Positions 25,298 through 32,723 of a stretch of DNA of 64,000 bases are shown in pieces (position 1 is the first letter of the stretch; every line of letters begins with the position of its first letter). Source of the DNA: Chitinophaga jiangningensis (lineage in GTDB: Bacteria; Bacteroidota; Bacteroidia; Chitinophagales; Chitinophagaceae); assembly GCF_900142605.1 (NCBI RefSeq), contig NZ_FRBL01000004.1, positions 589,487 through 653,486 on the forward strand, given 5' to 3'. Under the pieces are notes generated by a model. The model did no database searches. It saw only the letters and a list, made by a program, of their open reading frames with translations, and was not told the DNA's origin. The translations under genes were made by a program, and so were the position numbers.

Positions 25298-25948
25298 ATG
25301 ATCACTGTAACTTTGCTCAGTCTTTCCTATATCGCTGCTATTTCCTTCCGCATCAAGGACATTAAAGCGCCTGTAGCCCGCCTGTTGACCTGGAACTTTC
25401 ACCTTATTTTCCTGGTACTTTCCGTAATCAGTATCATACTGAGCATAAACGGGTATGGCTTCAAGGGCACGCAAACGGAGCGGATGTTCCTGACTTTGTA
25501 TGCCGGCAGCGGATTTATATTATATGGGTTATCAAAGCCGGAGATCAATGCGCGGTATTACTACCTGGCCTCGTTGTTTGCCTTTCCGGTGGTGCTGGTG
25601 GTAGGCTTGCTGCTCCCGTTTTTGCGGACAATTACTATCCTGGCCTCCCTCACCCTATTTGCCGATAGTGATTTTGAGCGGTTTAAGATTGATGACGACT
25701 TTGCCATGCAAACGAAAAGTACGGGTATCCTTACCCGTTATCCTACTTATAGTATGGTAGAAGATAAATACTGGTTTTTTGAGAAGATAACGCCGGATAT
25801 AATAAATCCCGGGGCGGCTCCCGGGACTGTTAAACTCAGTAAACTGGGCAATGACAGTGTACATATACAGTTAACAGCCGGTGGTACAAAGGGTGGTACA
25901 ATCAGGGTGGATACAATTGTGCCGCTGAGGCAGGGGTATATTAATTAA
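25298..25948 (+). CDS. Integral membrane protein with C-terminal soluble domain, unknown function
   Basis: 216 residues from the ATG at 25298 (MITVTLLSLSY); upstream in-frame codons are AT-rich and not protein-like. Four or so hydrophobic segments fill residues 1-130, with short loops (FRIKDIKAP, YGFKGTQTERM, SKPEINARYY). The last 80 residues are soluble and include a TGILTRYPTYSMVEDKYWFF element and a C-terminal beta part. I do not recognise the family. Its stop overlaps the convergent ART-like gene by 4 bp. Confidence 0.55.
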   Translation: MITVTLLSLSYIAAISFRIKDIKAPVARLLTWNFHLIFLVLSVISIILSINGYGFKGTQTERMFLTLYAGSGFILYGLSKPEINARYYYLASLFAFPVVLVVGLLLPFLRTITILASLTLFADSDFERFKIDDDFAMQTKSTGILTRYPTYSMVEDKYWFFEKITPDIINPGAAPGTVKLSKLGNDSVHIQLTAGGTKGGTIRVDTIVPLRQGYIN

Positions 25949-26562
25949 AAATGTTCTTTAGCATATTCATTTTCTGTATCCGTTAGTGCATAATCTTTTA
26001 TTGGTAGAAAGTAGGCTTTTATGCATTTGGGATTTCTGATACAGATTTGAATATGTGTTTCTTCTCGAAAGGCTGAATCTTTATATAAGACCGGCCCCTC
26101 CTCAAATGCCTGACGTACGGAATCAAATGCAGGGAAACCGCATGATTCATTCCACAAATGGAATAATTCTAATACCGTACAGTCTAATTCCCTTTTTAAA
26201 AAAATATTGTTTTTGTCAATTAGGGAATTTTGTGGTAAATCCTGTTTGATCGTTAATAAAAGCTTGTGAAAGCTCTGCAGTAATTGGCAACAATTCTTGT
26301 CAAGCAGATCCAGGCAATTTCCAAGGTCTATTACAGCACCAATTACTCCAGGTCTCGCCATACTTGTATTTTTCTTACATTTTTTGGCCGCAAACGTCCA
26401 GGCACGCTTTAAATTATGCTCCCAAAAATATATCCCGTGGCCTAACCAATCATAACCATTGTGGCTTTTCTTTAAAGTTTGGTTTAAAAGCACCGTTTGT
26501 CTTGCCAGGCTTGCATTGCAGCCGTGAAACCCTAAGATCAGCCCTGATCTTTTGTTGTACAT
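25945..26562 (-). CDS. Putative ADP-ribosyltransferase-like protein (DUF3990-like toxin)
   Basis: 205 residues, AT-rich relative to its neighbours. The N-terminus has GFHGCN (His13) and, 30 residues later, YDWLGHGIYFWE (Tyr45), followed by an Ala/Trp-rich helix (RAWTFAAKKCKK). The order H-G then G-x-Y-F is that of the H-Y-E ADP-ribosyltransferase fold as in PARP and DUF3990-type toxins; the third catalytic residue cannot be placed by eye. No signal peptide. It is the last gene of a minus-strand series with two small paralogous proteins upstream (gap 67 bp), an arrangement like toxin-antitoxin loci. The NAD-dependent activity is inferred, not shown. Confidence 0.6.
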   Translation of the reverse strand: MYNKRSGLILGFHGCNASLARQTVLLNQTLKKSHNGYDWLGHGIYFWEHNLKRAWTFAAKKCKKNTSMARPGVIGAVIDLGNCLDLLDKNCCQLLQSFHKLLLTIKQDLPQNSLIDKNNIFLKRELDCTVLELFHLWNESCGFPAFDSVRQAFEEGPVLYKDSAFREETHIQICIRNPKCIKAYFLPIKDYALTDTENEYAKEHF

Positions 26563-26629
26563 ACTATTAAAATAAAGGTTAGCAAAAATGTTTTAGTCTT
26601 GTAAGCAGGGCTGAATGCAACTTGTAGAC

Positions 26630-26869
26630 TCAATCTTCCAATGTCGGAAATCGCCAATGTCGATATGGCCAGGTAGTCTTCCCATTGGATTGAAGTACTC
26701 CAATTTTAATAAAGGCCTCCTTCGCCTTTTGCTTGTCATTCAGTAGCTCCTGACAGAATATTTCAATTAATCTAAGTTTCTCTTTCATTTCCAATTGTTC
26801 CGCTCTATAAGCTAAGTAACCTGGAGGGAAGTTGTCCGTATATTCGGGAAGTTCATCAAGTTTTTCCAT
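26630..26869 (-). CDS. Small protein, paralogue 2 of the ART-associated pair
   Basis: 79 residues, helical and charged. It aligns without gaps to the upstream 85-residue protein with about 45 of 79 identical positions by my hand alignment, strongest in NFPPGY/TYPPGY and in the shared C-terminal part QKAKE...IKIGVLQ.NGKTT.PYRH.RFP.LED. The 44-bp gap to the paralogue and shared orientation show a tandem duplication. A KIGVLQ-NGKTT-PYR ending resembles small partner proteins of other toxin loci. Antitoxin or adaptor role is inference. Confidence 0.6.
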   Translation of the reverse strand: MEKLDELPEYTDNFPPGYLAYRAEQLEMKEKLRLIEIFCQELLNDKQKAKEAFIKIGVLQSNGKTTWPYRHWRFPTLED

Positions 26870-26913
26870 AATTTTGATTTTAATAACTATTTCAGATTAT
26901 CCAATATTTCCAT

Positions 26914-27171
26914 TTACAAAATTTTGAATGGTGAATCTTCCAGTCTTGGAAATCGCAGATGCCGATAAGGATATGTTGTTTTTCCATTGGGTTGAAGTAC
27001 CCCTATTTTGATTAATACTTCCTTCGCTTTTTGAGGATCATTAATTAACTCTTCACCAAAAGCTTTGATCGATCTAACTTTTGCTTCAATCTGGCGGGCT
27101 TTGGCGATATAAGCCGAGTAGCCCGGGGGATAAGTGCCATTGAATGCAGGCATTTTTTTGATCTTTTGCAT
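26914..27171 (-). CDS. Small protein, paralogue 1 of the ART-associated pair
   Basis: 85 residues, first gene of the AT-rich minus-strand cassette. It has the same layout as the gene 44 bp downstream: MPAFNGTYPPGY, a charged helix, an ELINDPQKAKE helix and GVLQPNGKTTYPYRH, with a six-residue extension SPFKIL at the end. The conservation of the C-terminal 35 residues, against drift in the N-terminal half, suggests that this end is the functional core. No DNA-binding motif is evident. Confidence 0.6.
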   Translation of the reverse strand: MQKIKKMPAFNGTYPPGYSAYIAKARQIEAKVRSIKAFGEELINDPQKAKEVLIKIGVLQPNGKTTYPYRHLRFPRLEDSPFKIL

Positions 27172-27529
27172 AATTAATTGTTTAAGATTATTATGATTAT
27201 TAAAAATTTGAAAGCAATAAAGCTAAGAGGCCATTCACATCGTCAGTGTAGGCTGGTATATGATTAATTCATTCATAAATACTGAGTGGATTTTCGAAAT
27301 GAAATAATCTAACATTACTGGTTTCACTAACAATGGTCACAGGGTCAACTTCATCTTTTTCAATCTTACAATACAAACTTACAAAACCTTCCTAATTCAA
27401 AAATCACATCATTTGTTATTCATTTGTAAATATTTACGCATTAACAAATAATAATATTAATATCAAAACGAGCATAAAAAAACCTGTCTGAAAAGACAGG
27501 TTTAAAAGTGATAATTATATTATCAGTAA
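27172..27529. other. AT-rich intergenic region upstream of the ART-like cassette
   Basis: About 358 bp with markedly low GC. It holds the thiolase terminator at 27480-27503 and must contain the promoter of the small-protein/ART cassette, but no TAnnTTTG box stands out on the minus strand. No coding potential seen. Confidence 0.4.
27480..27503 (-). terminator. Intrinsic terminator of the thiolase gene
   Basis: A 10-bp stem (27480-27489 with 27494-27503) and a 4-nt loop, followed on the minus strand by a T-run; it starts 26 bp past the stop codon. Confidence 0.8.
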
Positions 27530-28702
27530 CTATACTCTTTCGATAATGATCGCACTTGCGCCACCACCACCATTGCAAATACCAGCTACACCGTAACGGG
27601 CATTTTCCTGGTGCAGTATGGAATTCAGCGTCACCACAATACGCGCACCACTGCAGCCGATAGGATGCCCCATGGACACCGCACCACCCCATACATTCAC
27701 CTTTTCCATCGGCAAACCTAAATCCTTTGCATTCGCAATAGGCACGCAGCTAAACGCTTCATTCACCTCTGCAAAATCCATATCGGCTATCTTCATGCCC
27801 GCCTTTTGCAACGCATTATTCACCGCCTTTACAGGCGTTGTAGTAAACCATTCCGGCGCCTGCGAAGCATCCGCGAAACTGATGATCTTAGCCAGCGGCT
27901 TCAATCCCAGCTCCTTCACCTTCTCACCACTTACCAGCAATACTGCCGCTGCACCATCGTTGATGTTGGAGGCATTCGCCGCAGTGATGGTACCATCTTT
28001 CTGAAAGGTAGGCTTCAGCGTAGCAATTTTTTCAAAAATTACTTTCTTGTAATCCTCATCCTCAGATATGGTTGTCACCACTTTACCAGGGATTTCTACC
28101 GGCACCACTTCATGCTTATAATAACCCTTTTCCCAGGCTGCCGCGGCACGCTTGTAACTTTCAATCGCGTAGGCATCCTGGTCCTCACGAGAAATATGAT
28201 ATTCAGTAGCACACAACTCCGCCGCATTGCCCATGTGAAAATCCTTATACGGATCCCACAGACCATCGCGGATAATGCCATCGATCACACTGCCATGCCC
28301 CAGCTTATAACCCGTACGGGCCTTATCCAGGTAGTACGGCACCTGACTCATATTCTCCATACCGCCGGCAACCACTACGTCATTGTCGCCCAGCATAATA
28401 CTTTGTGCACCCAGCATAATCGCTTTCATGCCGGAAGCACATACTTTATTAACGGTAGTACAAGGAACTGTATTCGGTAAACCCGCACCCAGACTCGCCT
28501 GCGTTGCCGGCGCCTGGCCCAGATTCCCGCTGATCACATTCCCCATATACACCTCATTCACCTGCTCAGCTCCCACGCCTGCACGCTGTAATACTTCCTT
28601 CATCACTATGGAACCCAGCTTCGTAGCAGCAATGGAAGACAATCCACCGTTAAAAGATCCTATCGGTGTACGGGCAGTAGCAACTATATAAACTTCTTTC
28701 AT
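27530..28702 (-). CDS. Acetyl-CoA acetyltransferase / thiolase
   Basis: 390 residues, the usual thiolase length. The acyl-accepting Cys is in TTVNKVCASGMKA (about residue 88); the C-terminal active site has VNEAFSC, GGAVSMGHPIGCSGAR (His and Cys) and GICNGGGGASA. It condenses or cleaves acetoacetyl-CoA-type thioesters in the cytoplasm. The spacing of motifs suits a biosynthetic (AtoB-like) acetyl-CoA C-acetyltransferase, but a beta-oxidation enzyme is possible. Single gene with its own promoter and terminator. Confidence 0.92.
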   Translation of the reverse strand: MKEVYIVATARTPIGSFNGGLSSIAATKLGSIVMKEVLQRAGVGAEQVNEVYMGNVISGNLGQAPATQASLGAGLPNTVPCTTVNKVCASGMKAIMLGAQSIMLGDNDVVVAGGMENMSQVPYYLDKARTGYKLGHGSVIDGIIRDGLWDPYKDFHMGNAAELCATEYHISREDQDAYAIESYKRAAAAWEKGYYKHEVVPVEIPGKVVTTISEDEDYKKVIFEKIATLKPTFQKDGTITAANASNINDGAAAVLLVSGEKVKELGLKPLAKIISFADASQAPEWFTTTPVKAVNNALQKAGMKIADMDFAEVNEAFSCVPIANAKDLGLPMEKVNVWGGAVSMGHPIGCSGARIVVTLNSILHQENARYGVAGICNGGGGASAIIIERV

Positions 28703-28736
28703 CTGATAAAAAGATTGTTTGGCTTTTGGTAATCTC

Positions 28737-28744
28737 CAAATATA
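28737..28744 (-). promoter_or_regulatory. Candidate thiolase promoter -7 box TATATTTG
   Basis: Minus-strand TATATTTG, 34 bp upstream of the ATG at 28702. Confidence 0.55.
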
Positions 28745-28936
28745 ACGAAAAGCAGGCTAGCAGACCGTCATTCCAAAAGGCTTTGAAAAAGATTATCAAT
28801 TTTGCTTTCATGATAATAAAATCTCACAAAAAATTGCCTTTCATTGAAAAATATGAGAAAAAAGCTGCCTATTACCTTAAGTAATACCTGAAGTTGTGAA
28901 GTTGTGATGTTGTACAACTTTCAGCCAAACTTTTGC

Positions 28937-28944
28937 TATGTTTG
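28937..28944 (+). promoter_or_regulatory. Candidate dnaG promoter -7 box TATGTTTG
   Basis: TATGTTTG lies 21 bp before the GTG start codon of dnaG and matches TAnnTTTG. Confidence 0.55.
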
Positions 28945-28965
28945 TAGTTGATATTCAGATAAGAA

Positions 28966-30939
28966 GTGATTTCTCAGAACACCATACAACAGATACTCAG
29001 CCGCATAGATATAGTGGAAATTGTGGGTTCGTTTGTGAAGCTCAAAAAAAGAGGCGCCAACTACCTTGGCAACTGCCCCTTTCACAACGAAAAAACCCCC
29101 AGCTTTACCGTATCCCCCAGCAAGGAGATCTATAAGTGTTTTGGCTGCGGCGTAAGCGGGAATGCAGTCAGCTTTATCATGGAGCACGAAAAGTACTCCT
29201 ATGTGGAAGCTTTGCGCTGGCTGGCCCAGAAATACCAGATCGAAGTAGAAGAAACTGAAGTAAGCCCGCAGCTGAAACAGTTTCAGCAGCTGGCTGACAG
29301 CCTCTACATCATCAACGGCTTCGCTAAAGATTACTTCGCCGATACCCTCTTCAACAATGAAGAAGGCCAGAACGTAGGCCTCTCCTACTTTGAAGAACGC
29401 GGATTTACAGAAGAAACCATCCGTAAATTCCAACTCGGCTACTGCCTCAATACCCGCGACTCCTTCGTTAAAACCGCCGTAGCAAAGGGTTACAACCTGG
29501 AATACCTGCAAAAAACAGGGCTGGTTACCATCCGCAACGAACAACCGGTGGACAACTACCGCGGCCGCGTTATCTTCCCCATCCATAACCAATCCGGAAA
29601 GGTACTGGGCTTTGGCGCACGCATCCTCCAAAAAACCGATAAGGCACCGAAGTATATCAACTCCCCCGAGAACGAAATCTATATCAAAAGCCGCGTTCTC
29701 TACGGTACCTACTTCGCCCGCCAGTCCATCGATAAACTCAATGAGTGCCTGCTCGTAGAAGGCTATACAGACGTTATCTCCCTGCACCAGGCAGGCGTGG
29801 AAAACGTAGTCGCCTCCAGCGGAACATCGCTTACGCAGGACCAGCTTCGCCTCATAAAAAAATATACCAACAACCTCACCATCATCTACGATGGCGACGC
29901 TGCCGGTATCAAAGCCGCCCTACGAGGCCTCGACATGGCAGTGGAAGAAGGCCTCAACGTTAAACTTGTACTCCTCCCGGAAAAAGAAGACCCTGACAGC
30001 TACGTACAACGTATAGGCGCCGCCGCTTTCCGCGAGTTCATCGAAGAACATAAACAGGACTTCGTCCTCTTTAAACTCCAGATAAGTCTCAAGGACGCCG
30101 GCAACGACAGCGCAAAAAAATCACAGCTGGTAAACGAAATCGCAGAAACAATTTCGAAAATTGATAAAGCGGAAGACTTTACCCGTCAGCAAGACTATAT
30201 CCGCCAGTGCAGCCAGCTCCTCAAAATCGACGAGCAAGGCCTCATCACCCTGGTCAACAAATTTATCCGCGAACGCCTCACCAAAAGAGAGCAGCAAAAC
30301 AACCGTAACACACCTGCAGCACCTTCCGACGACGACCTCAGCGACGAGGCCATCGCCGCTATGGAAGCCGCCGAAGCACAGTACGGCGGAGGCGAAAACC
30401 TCTTCAATAAAGACGAAAAGCAGGAAAAAGAACTCGTGAAAATCCTCCTCCGCTTCGGCGATAAGCCCTTCAGCGAAGAAGAACGCAATACCGTGGCAGA
30501 CTACATCTTCCACCTCCCATATGATTTTGAATCACTGGTAAGCAGCGAACTGGTAAAACGTATACTGAGAGAGTATAAAAGAATTTACGACGAAGGAAAT
30601 ATCCCGGATAAAAAATGGTTCCTCTACCATGAAGACCAGGACCTCGCGAAAAATATCGCACTGATCATTGAAGATAAAGAAGCTGACCTCAGCGTTAACT
30701 GGAAAGAACGTTTTGAAATCGATACGGTATTCGGAGATGTGGCTTATCTGAAAGACACCATCTCTACCAGCAATTATCTGATCCTGCGTAAGATCAAGAA
30801 AATGATAGAGGAAAACCAGCAGGAAGCGATGAACCTGACAGACTTCGAAGAAATGAAGCGCTGTATGGAGTTACACCAGCACCTGAAACAGCTCGAAAAA
30901 GAACTGACCCAGGGGCTGGGTACCGTTATCTTTAAATAA
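28966..30939 (+). CDS. dnaG: DNA primase
   Basis: 657 residues from a GTG start at 28966; an in-frame stop just upstream rules out an earlier start. N-terminal CHC2 zinc finger (CPFH...CFGC around residues 38-65), the RNA-polymerase core with FGARIL, and the Toprim domain with VEGYTDVISL, the IYDGDAAG acidic pair and DPDSY. A Q/N- and D-rich linker near residue 450 leads to a C-terminal DnaB-interaction region. It synthesises RNA primers for replication. The gene stands alone, not in an rpsU-dnaG-rpoD operon, and its 3' end nearly touches convergent folA. Confidence 0.96.
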   Translation: MISQNTIQQILSRIDIVEIVGSFVKLKKRGANYLGNCPFHNEKTPSFTVSPSKEIYKCFGCGVSGNAVSFIMEHEKYSYVEALRWLAQKYQIEVEETEVSPQLKQFQQLADSLYIINGFAKDYFADTLFNNEEGQNVGLSYFEERGFTEETIRKFQLGYCLNTRDSFVKTAVAKGYNLEYLQKTGLVTIRNEQPVDNYRGRVIFPIHNQSGKVLGFGARILQKTDKAPKYINSPENEIYIKSRVLYGTYFARQSIDKLNECLLVEGYTDVISLHQAGVENVVASSGTSLTQDQLRLIKKYTNNLTIIYDGDAAGIKAALRGLDMAVEEGLNVKLVLLPEKEDPDSYVQRIGAAAFREFIEEHKQDFVLFKLQISLKDAGNDSAKKSQLVNEIAETISKIDKAEDFTRQQDYIRQCSQLLKIDEQGLITLVNKFIRERLTKREQQNNRNTPAAPSDDDLSDEAIAAMEAAEAQYGGGENLFNKDEKQEKELVKILLRFGDKPFSEEERNTVADYIFHLPYDFESLVSSELVKRILREYKRIYDEGNIPDKKWFLYHEDQDLAKNIALIIEDKEADLSVNWKERFEIDTVFGDVAYLKDTISTSNYLILRKIKKMIEENQQEAMNLTDFEEMKRCMELHQHLKQLEKELTQGLGTVIFK

Positions 30940-30940
30940 A

Positions 30941-31441
30941 TTAATGCGGAATCCTTTCCCACACCTGGAACGTAAACGCATACTGGTTACGCTCATCCGC
31001 CTCATGGCGATCATCACTCACCAGGTTCCAGATAGCAGGATCAATCATAGGGAAAAATGCATCCCCCGGCACGGTGGCGGATACACGGGTCATGTAAATT
31101 TTATCTACTAACGGTAACGCATGTACAAATATCTGCGCCCCACCAGTGATAAAAATCTCCTCCACATCATACGCATTAGCTTTGTCAATGGCCGCCTGCA
31201 GTGAATCCACCACAATTGTACCTTCCGGCTGATAGTCGGTTTGACGGGTAATTACAATGTTAGGACGGTTTGGCAGCGTTTTTCCCAGCGACTCAAACGT
31301 TTTCCGGCCCATAATAATAGGCTTACCGGTAGTGGTATTCTTAAAATACTTCAGGTCATCCGGCAAGCGCCATGGCAGCATATTATTGATGCCAATCACA
31401 TCATTATCAGATGCCGCCACTATAATAGAAACTGTTTTCAT
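30941..31441 (-). CDS. folA: Dihydrofolate reductase
   Basis: 166 residues. Starts VSIIVAASDNDVIGINNMLPWRLPDDL with the substrate-binding Trp and Asp of the family, followed by the NADPH motifs GRKTFESLG and ITGGAQIF. It reduces the dihydrofolate produced by thymidylate synthase, encoded 13 bp upstream on the same strand; the two form the usual thyA-folA operon. Cytoplasmic. Its stop is 1 bp from the convergent dnaG stop. Confidence 0.95.
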   Translation of the reverse strand: MKTVSIIVAASDNDVIGINNMLPWRLPDDLKYFKNTTTGKPIIMGRKTFESLGKTLPNRPNIVITRQTDYQPEGTIVVDSLQAAIDKANAYDVEEIFITGGAQIFVHALPLVDKIYMTRVSATVPGDAFFPMIDPAIWNLVSDDRHEADERNQYAFTFQVWERIPH

Positions 31442-31454
31442 AAGATACTGTGCC

Positions 31455-32276
31455 TTAAACCGCCACCGGTGCTTTAATAGCGGCGTGGTGCTGGTAGTTC
31501 ACTAATTCGAAATCTTCGTATTTGAAATCAAAGATGTCTTTTACTTCCGGGTTGATTTTCATTTGCGGCAGCGGAAAAGGCTGACGGCTCAGCTGCAGGT
31601 TAGCCTGCTCCACGTGGTTGCTGTACAGATGCACATCTCCGAAGGTATGTACAAAATCTCCCGGTTCCAGGTCGCATACCTGCGCGATCATCATCGTAAG
31701 CAGCGCATAGGAAGCAATATTAAACGGCACACCGAGGAATACATCGGCACTGCGCTGATACAGCTGACAGCTCAGTTTTCCACGGGTTTCACCCTTAGCA
31801 GCATCTGCCGGCGTTACATAAAACTGAAACAGGCAATGGCAGGGACTCAATGCCATATCAGGCAAATCGCCCACGTTCCAGGCGTTTACAATAATCCTGC
31901 GGGAGTCCGGATTTTTTTTGATGGTGTTTACCGCCTCGGTAATCTGGTCTACCACACGGCCGTCGCGGGTTTCCCAACTACGCCATTGCTTGCCGTACAC
32001 AGGCCCGAGGTCACCGTTGGCATCCGCCCACTCATCCCAGATGCTCACATTGTGCTCCTTCAGCCATTTTATATTGGTGTCCCCTTTCAGGAACCATAAC
32101 AATTCGTATATAATTGATTTCAGGTGCAGCTTTTTAGTAGTTACCACCGGAAAACCATCTTTCAGGTTGAAACGCATCTGATAGCCAAAAACACTGGTAG
32201 TACCGGTGCCGGTACGATCGGTTTTAACTGCTCCCTCTTTAATGATATGATTTAATAATGCAAGATACTGGTCCAT
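31455..32276 (-). CDS. thyA: Thymidylate synthase
   Basis: 273 residues, close to the E. coli length. It has the N-terminal DRTGTGTTSVFG loop, the catalytic Cys in LSPCHCLFQFYV, the RSADVFLGVPFNIASYA dUMP-binding loop, and a C-terminus ending in KAPVAV that closes over the active site. It methylates dUMP with methylene-tetrahydrofolate, producing the dihydrofolate consumed by the downstream FolA. Confidence 0.96.
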   Translation of the reverse strand: MDQYLALLNHIIKEGAVKTDRTGTGTTSVFGYQMRFNLKDGFPVVTTKKLHLKSIIYELLWFLKGDTNIKWLKEHNVSIWDEWADANGDLGPVYGKQWRSWETRDGRVVDQITEAVNTIKKNPDSRRIIVNAWNVGDLPDMALSPCHCLFQFYVTPADAAKGETRGKLSCQLYQRSADVFLGVPFNIASYALLTMMIAQVCDLEPGDFVHTFGDVHLYSNHVEQANLQLSRQPFPLPQMKINPEVKDIFDFKYEDFELVNYQHHAAIKAPVAV

Positions 32277-32723
32277 AAGGCGGCAAGATACGAAGATTTG
32301 AAATTAGCTGACTCTCCAGATAATATAGCATAAATTCTTAAAATAAAAAAAATCAAGATTTTAGCTTTTTTCGAAATCTGGCTATAAATTCATAGAAGGA
32401 AATCCCCATATAACGACTATACGAAGAAATAACCTGATTGTGCACCCTGCGTAGTTGTTATGCCTTGCCAATAAATGAGAATAGAAACAACAGCTTAGCC
32501 TGAAAGACCTCAACAGCAACCAAAAGCAATTCATCTAACCAAAACCTGTATTATTTAAACACACAACAAGACCACTTTAGACATTGGTGTAAGGCTAATA
32601 TTTATCGCATTTCTGTGCCTGTAGGAAGCAGGTACAGAAATGCGGCTGGACAGGACCGCAGGCCCTGCCCAGCCGCTACTTTTAGTCTATCACTCTAATT
32701 TCCATTATTCAACTCCCATTATT
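32277..32723. other. Divergent intergenic region between thyA and susC
   Basis: About 447 bp. The left part is AT-rich and should contain both promoters, although no unambiguous TAnnTTTG box was found for susC. The right part carries two abutting hairpins at 32606-32676 (listed separately). No coding potential seen. Confidence 0.4.
32606..32676 (+). promoter_or_regulatory. Two abutting hairpins in the SusC leader
   Basis: Hairpin A pairs 32606-32621 with 32629-32644 (16 bp, one G-U, 7-nt loop). Hairpin B pairs 32642-32649 with 32669-32676 and, inside, 32651-32654 with 32664-32667. They share three bases. B is followed by only a weak T-run, and the SusC start is 47 bp further on. Not a standard terminator on either strand; a leader regulatory element is the best reading. 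Confidence 0.5.

Noticed and set aside
28936..29787. 283-codon open frame on the minus strand opposite dnaG
   Set aside because: Shadow of the primase zinc-finger and core region; no independent start context or motif.
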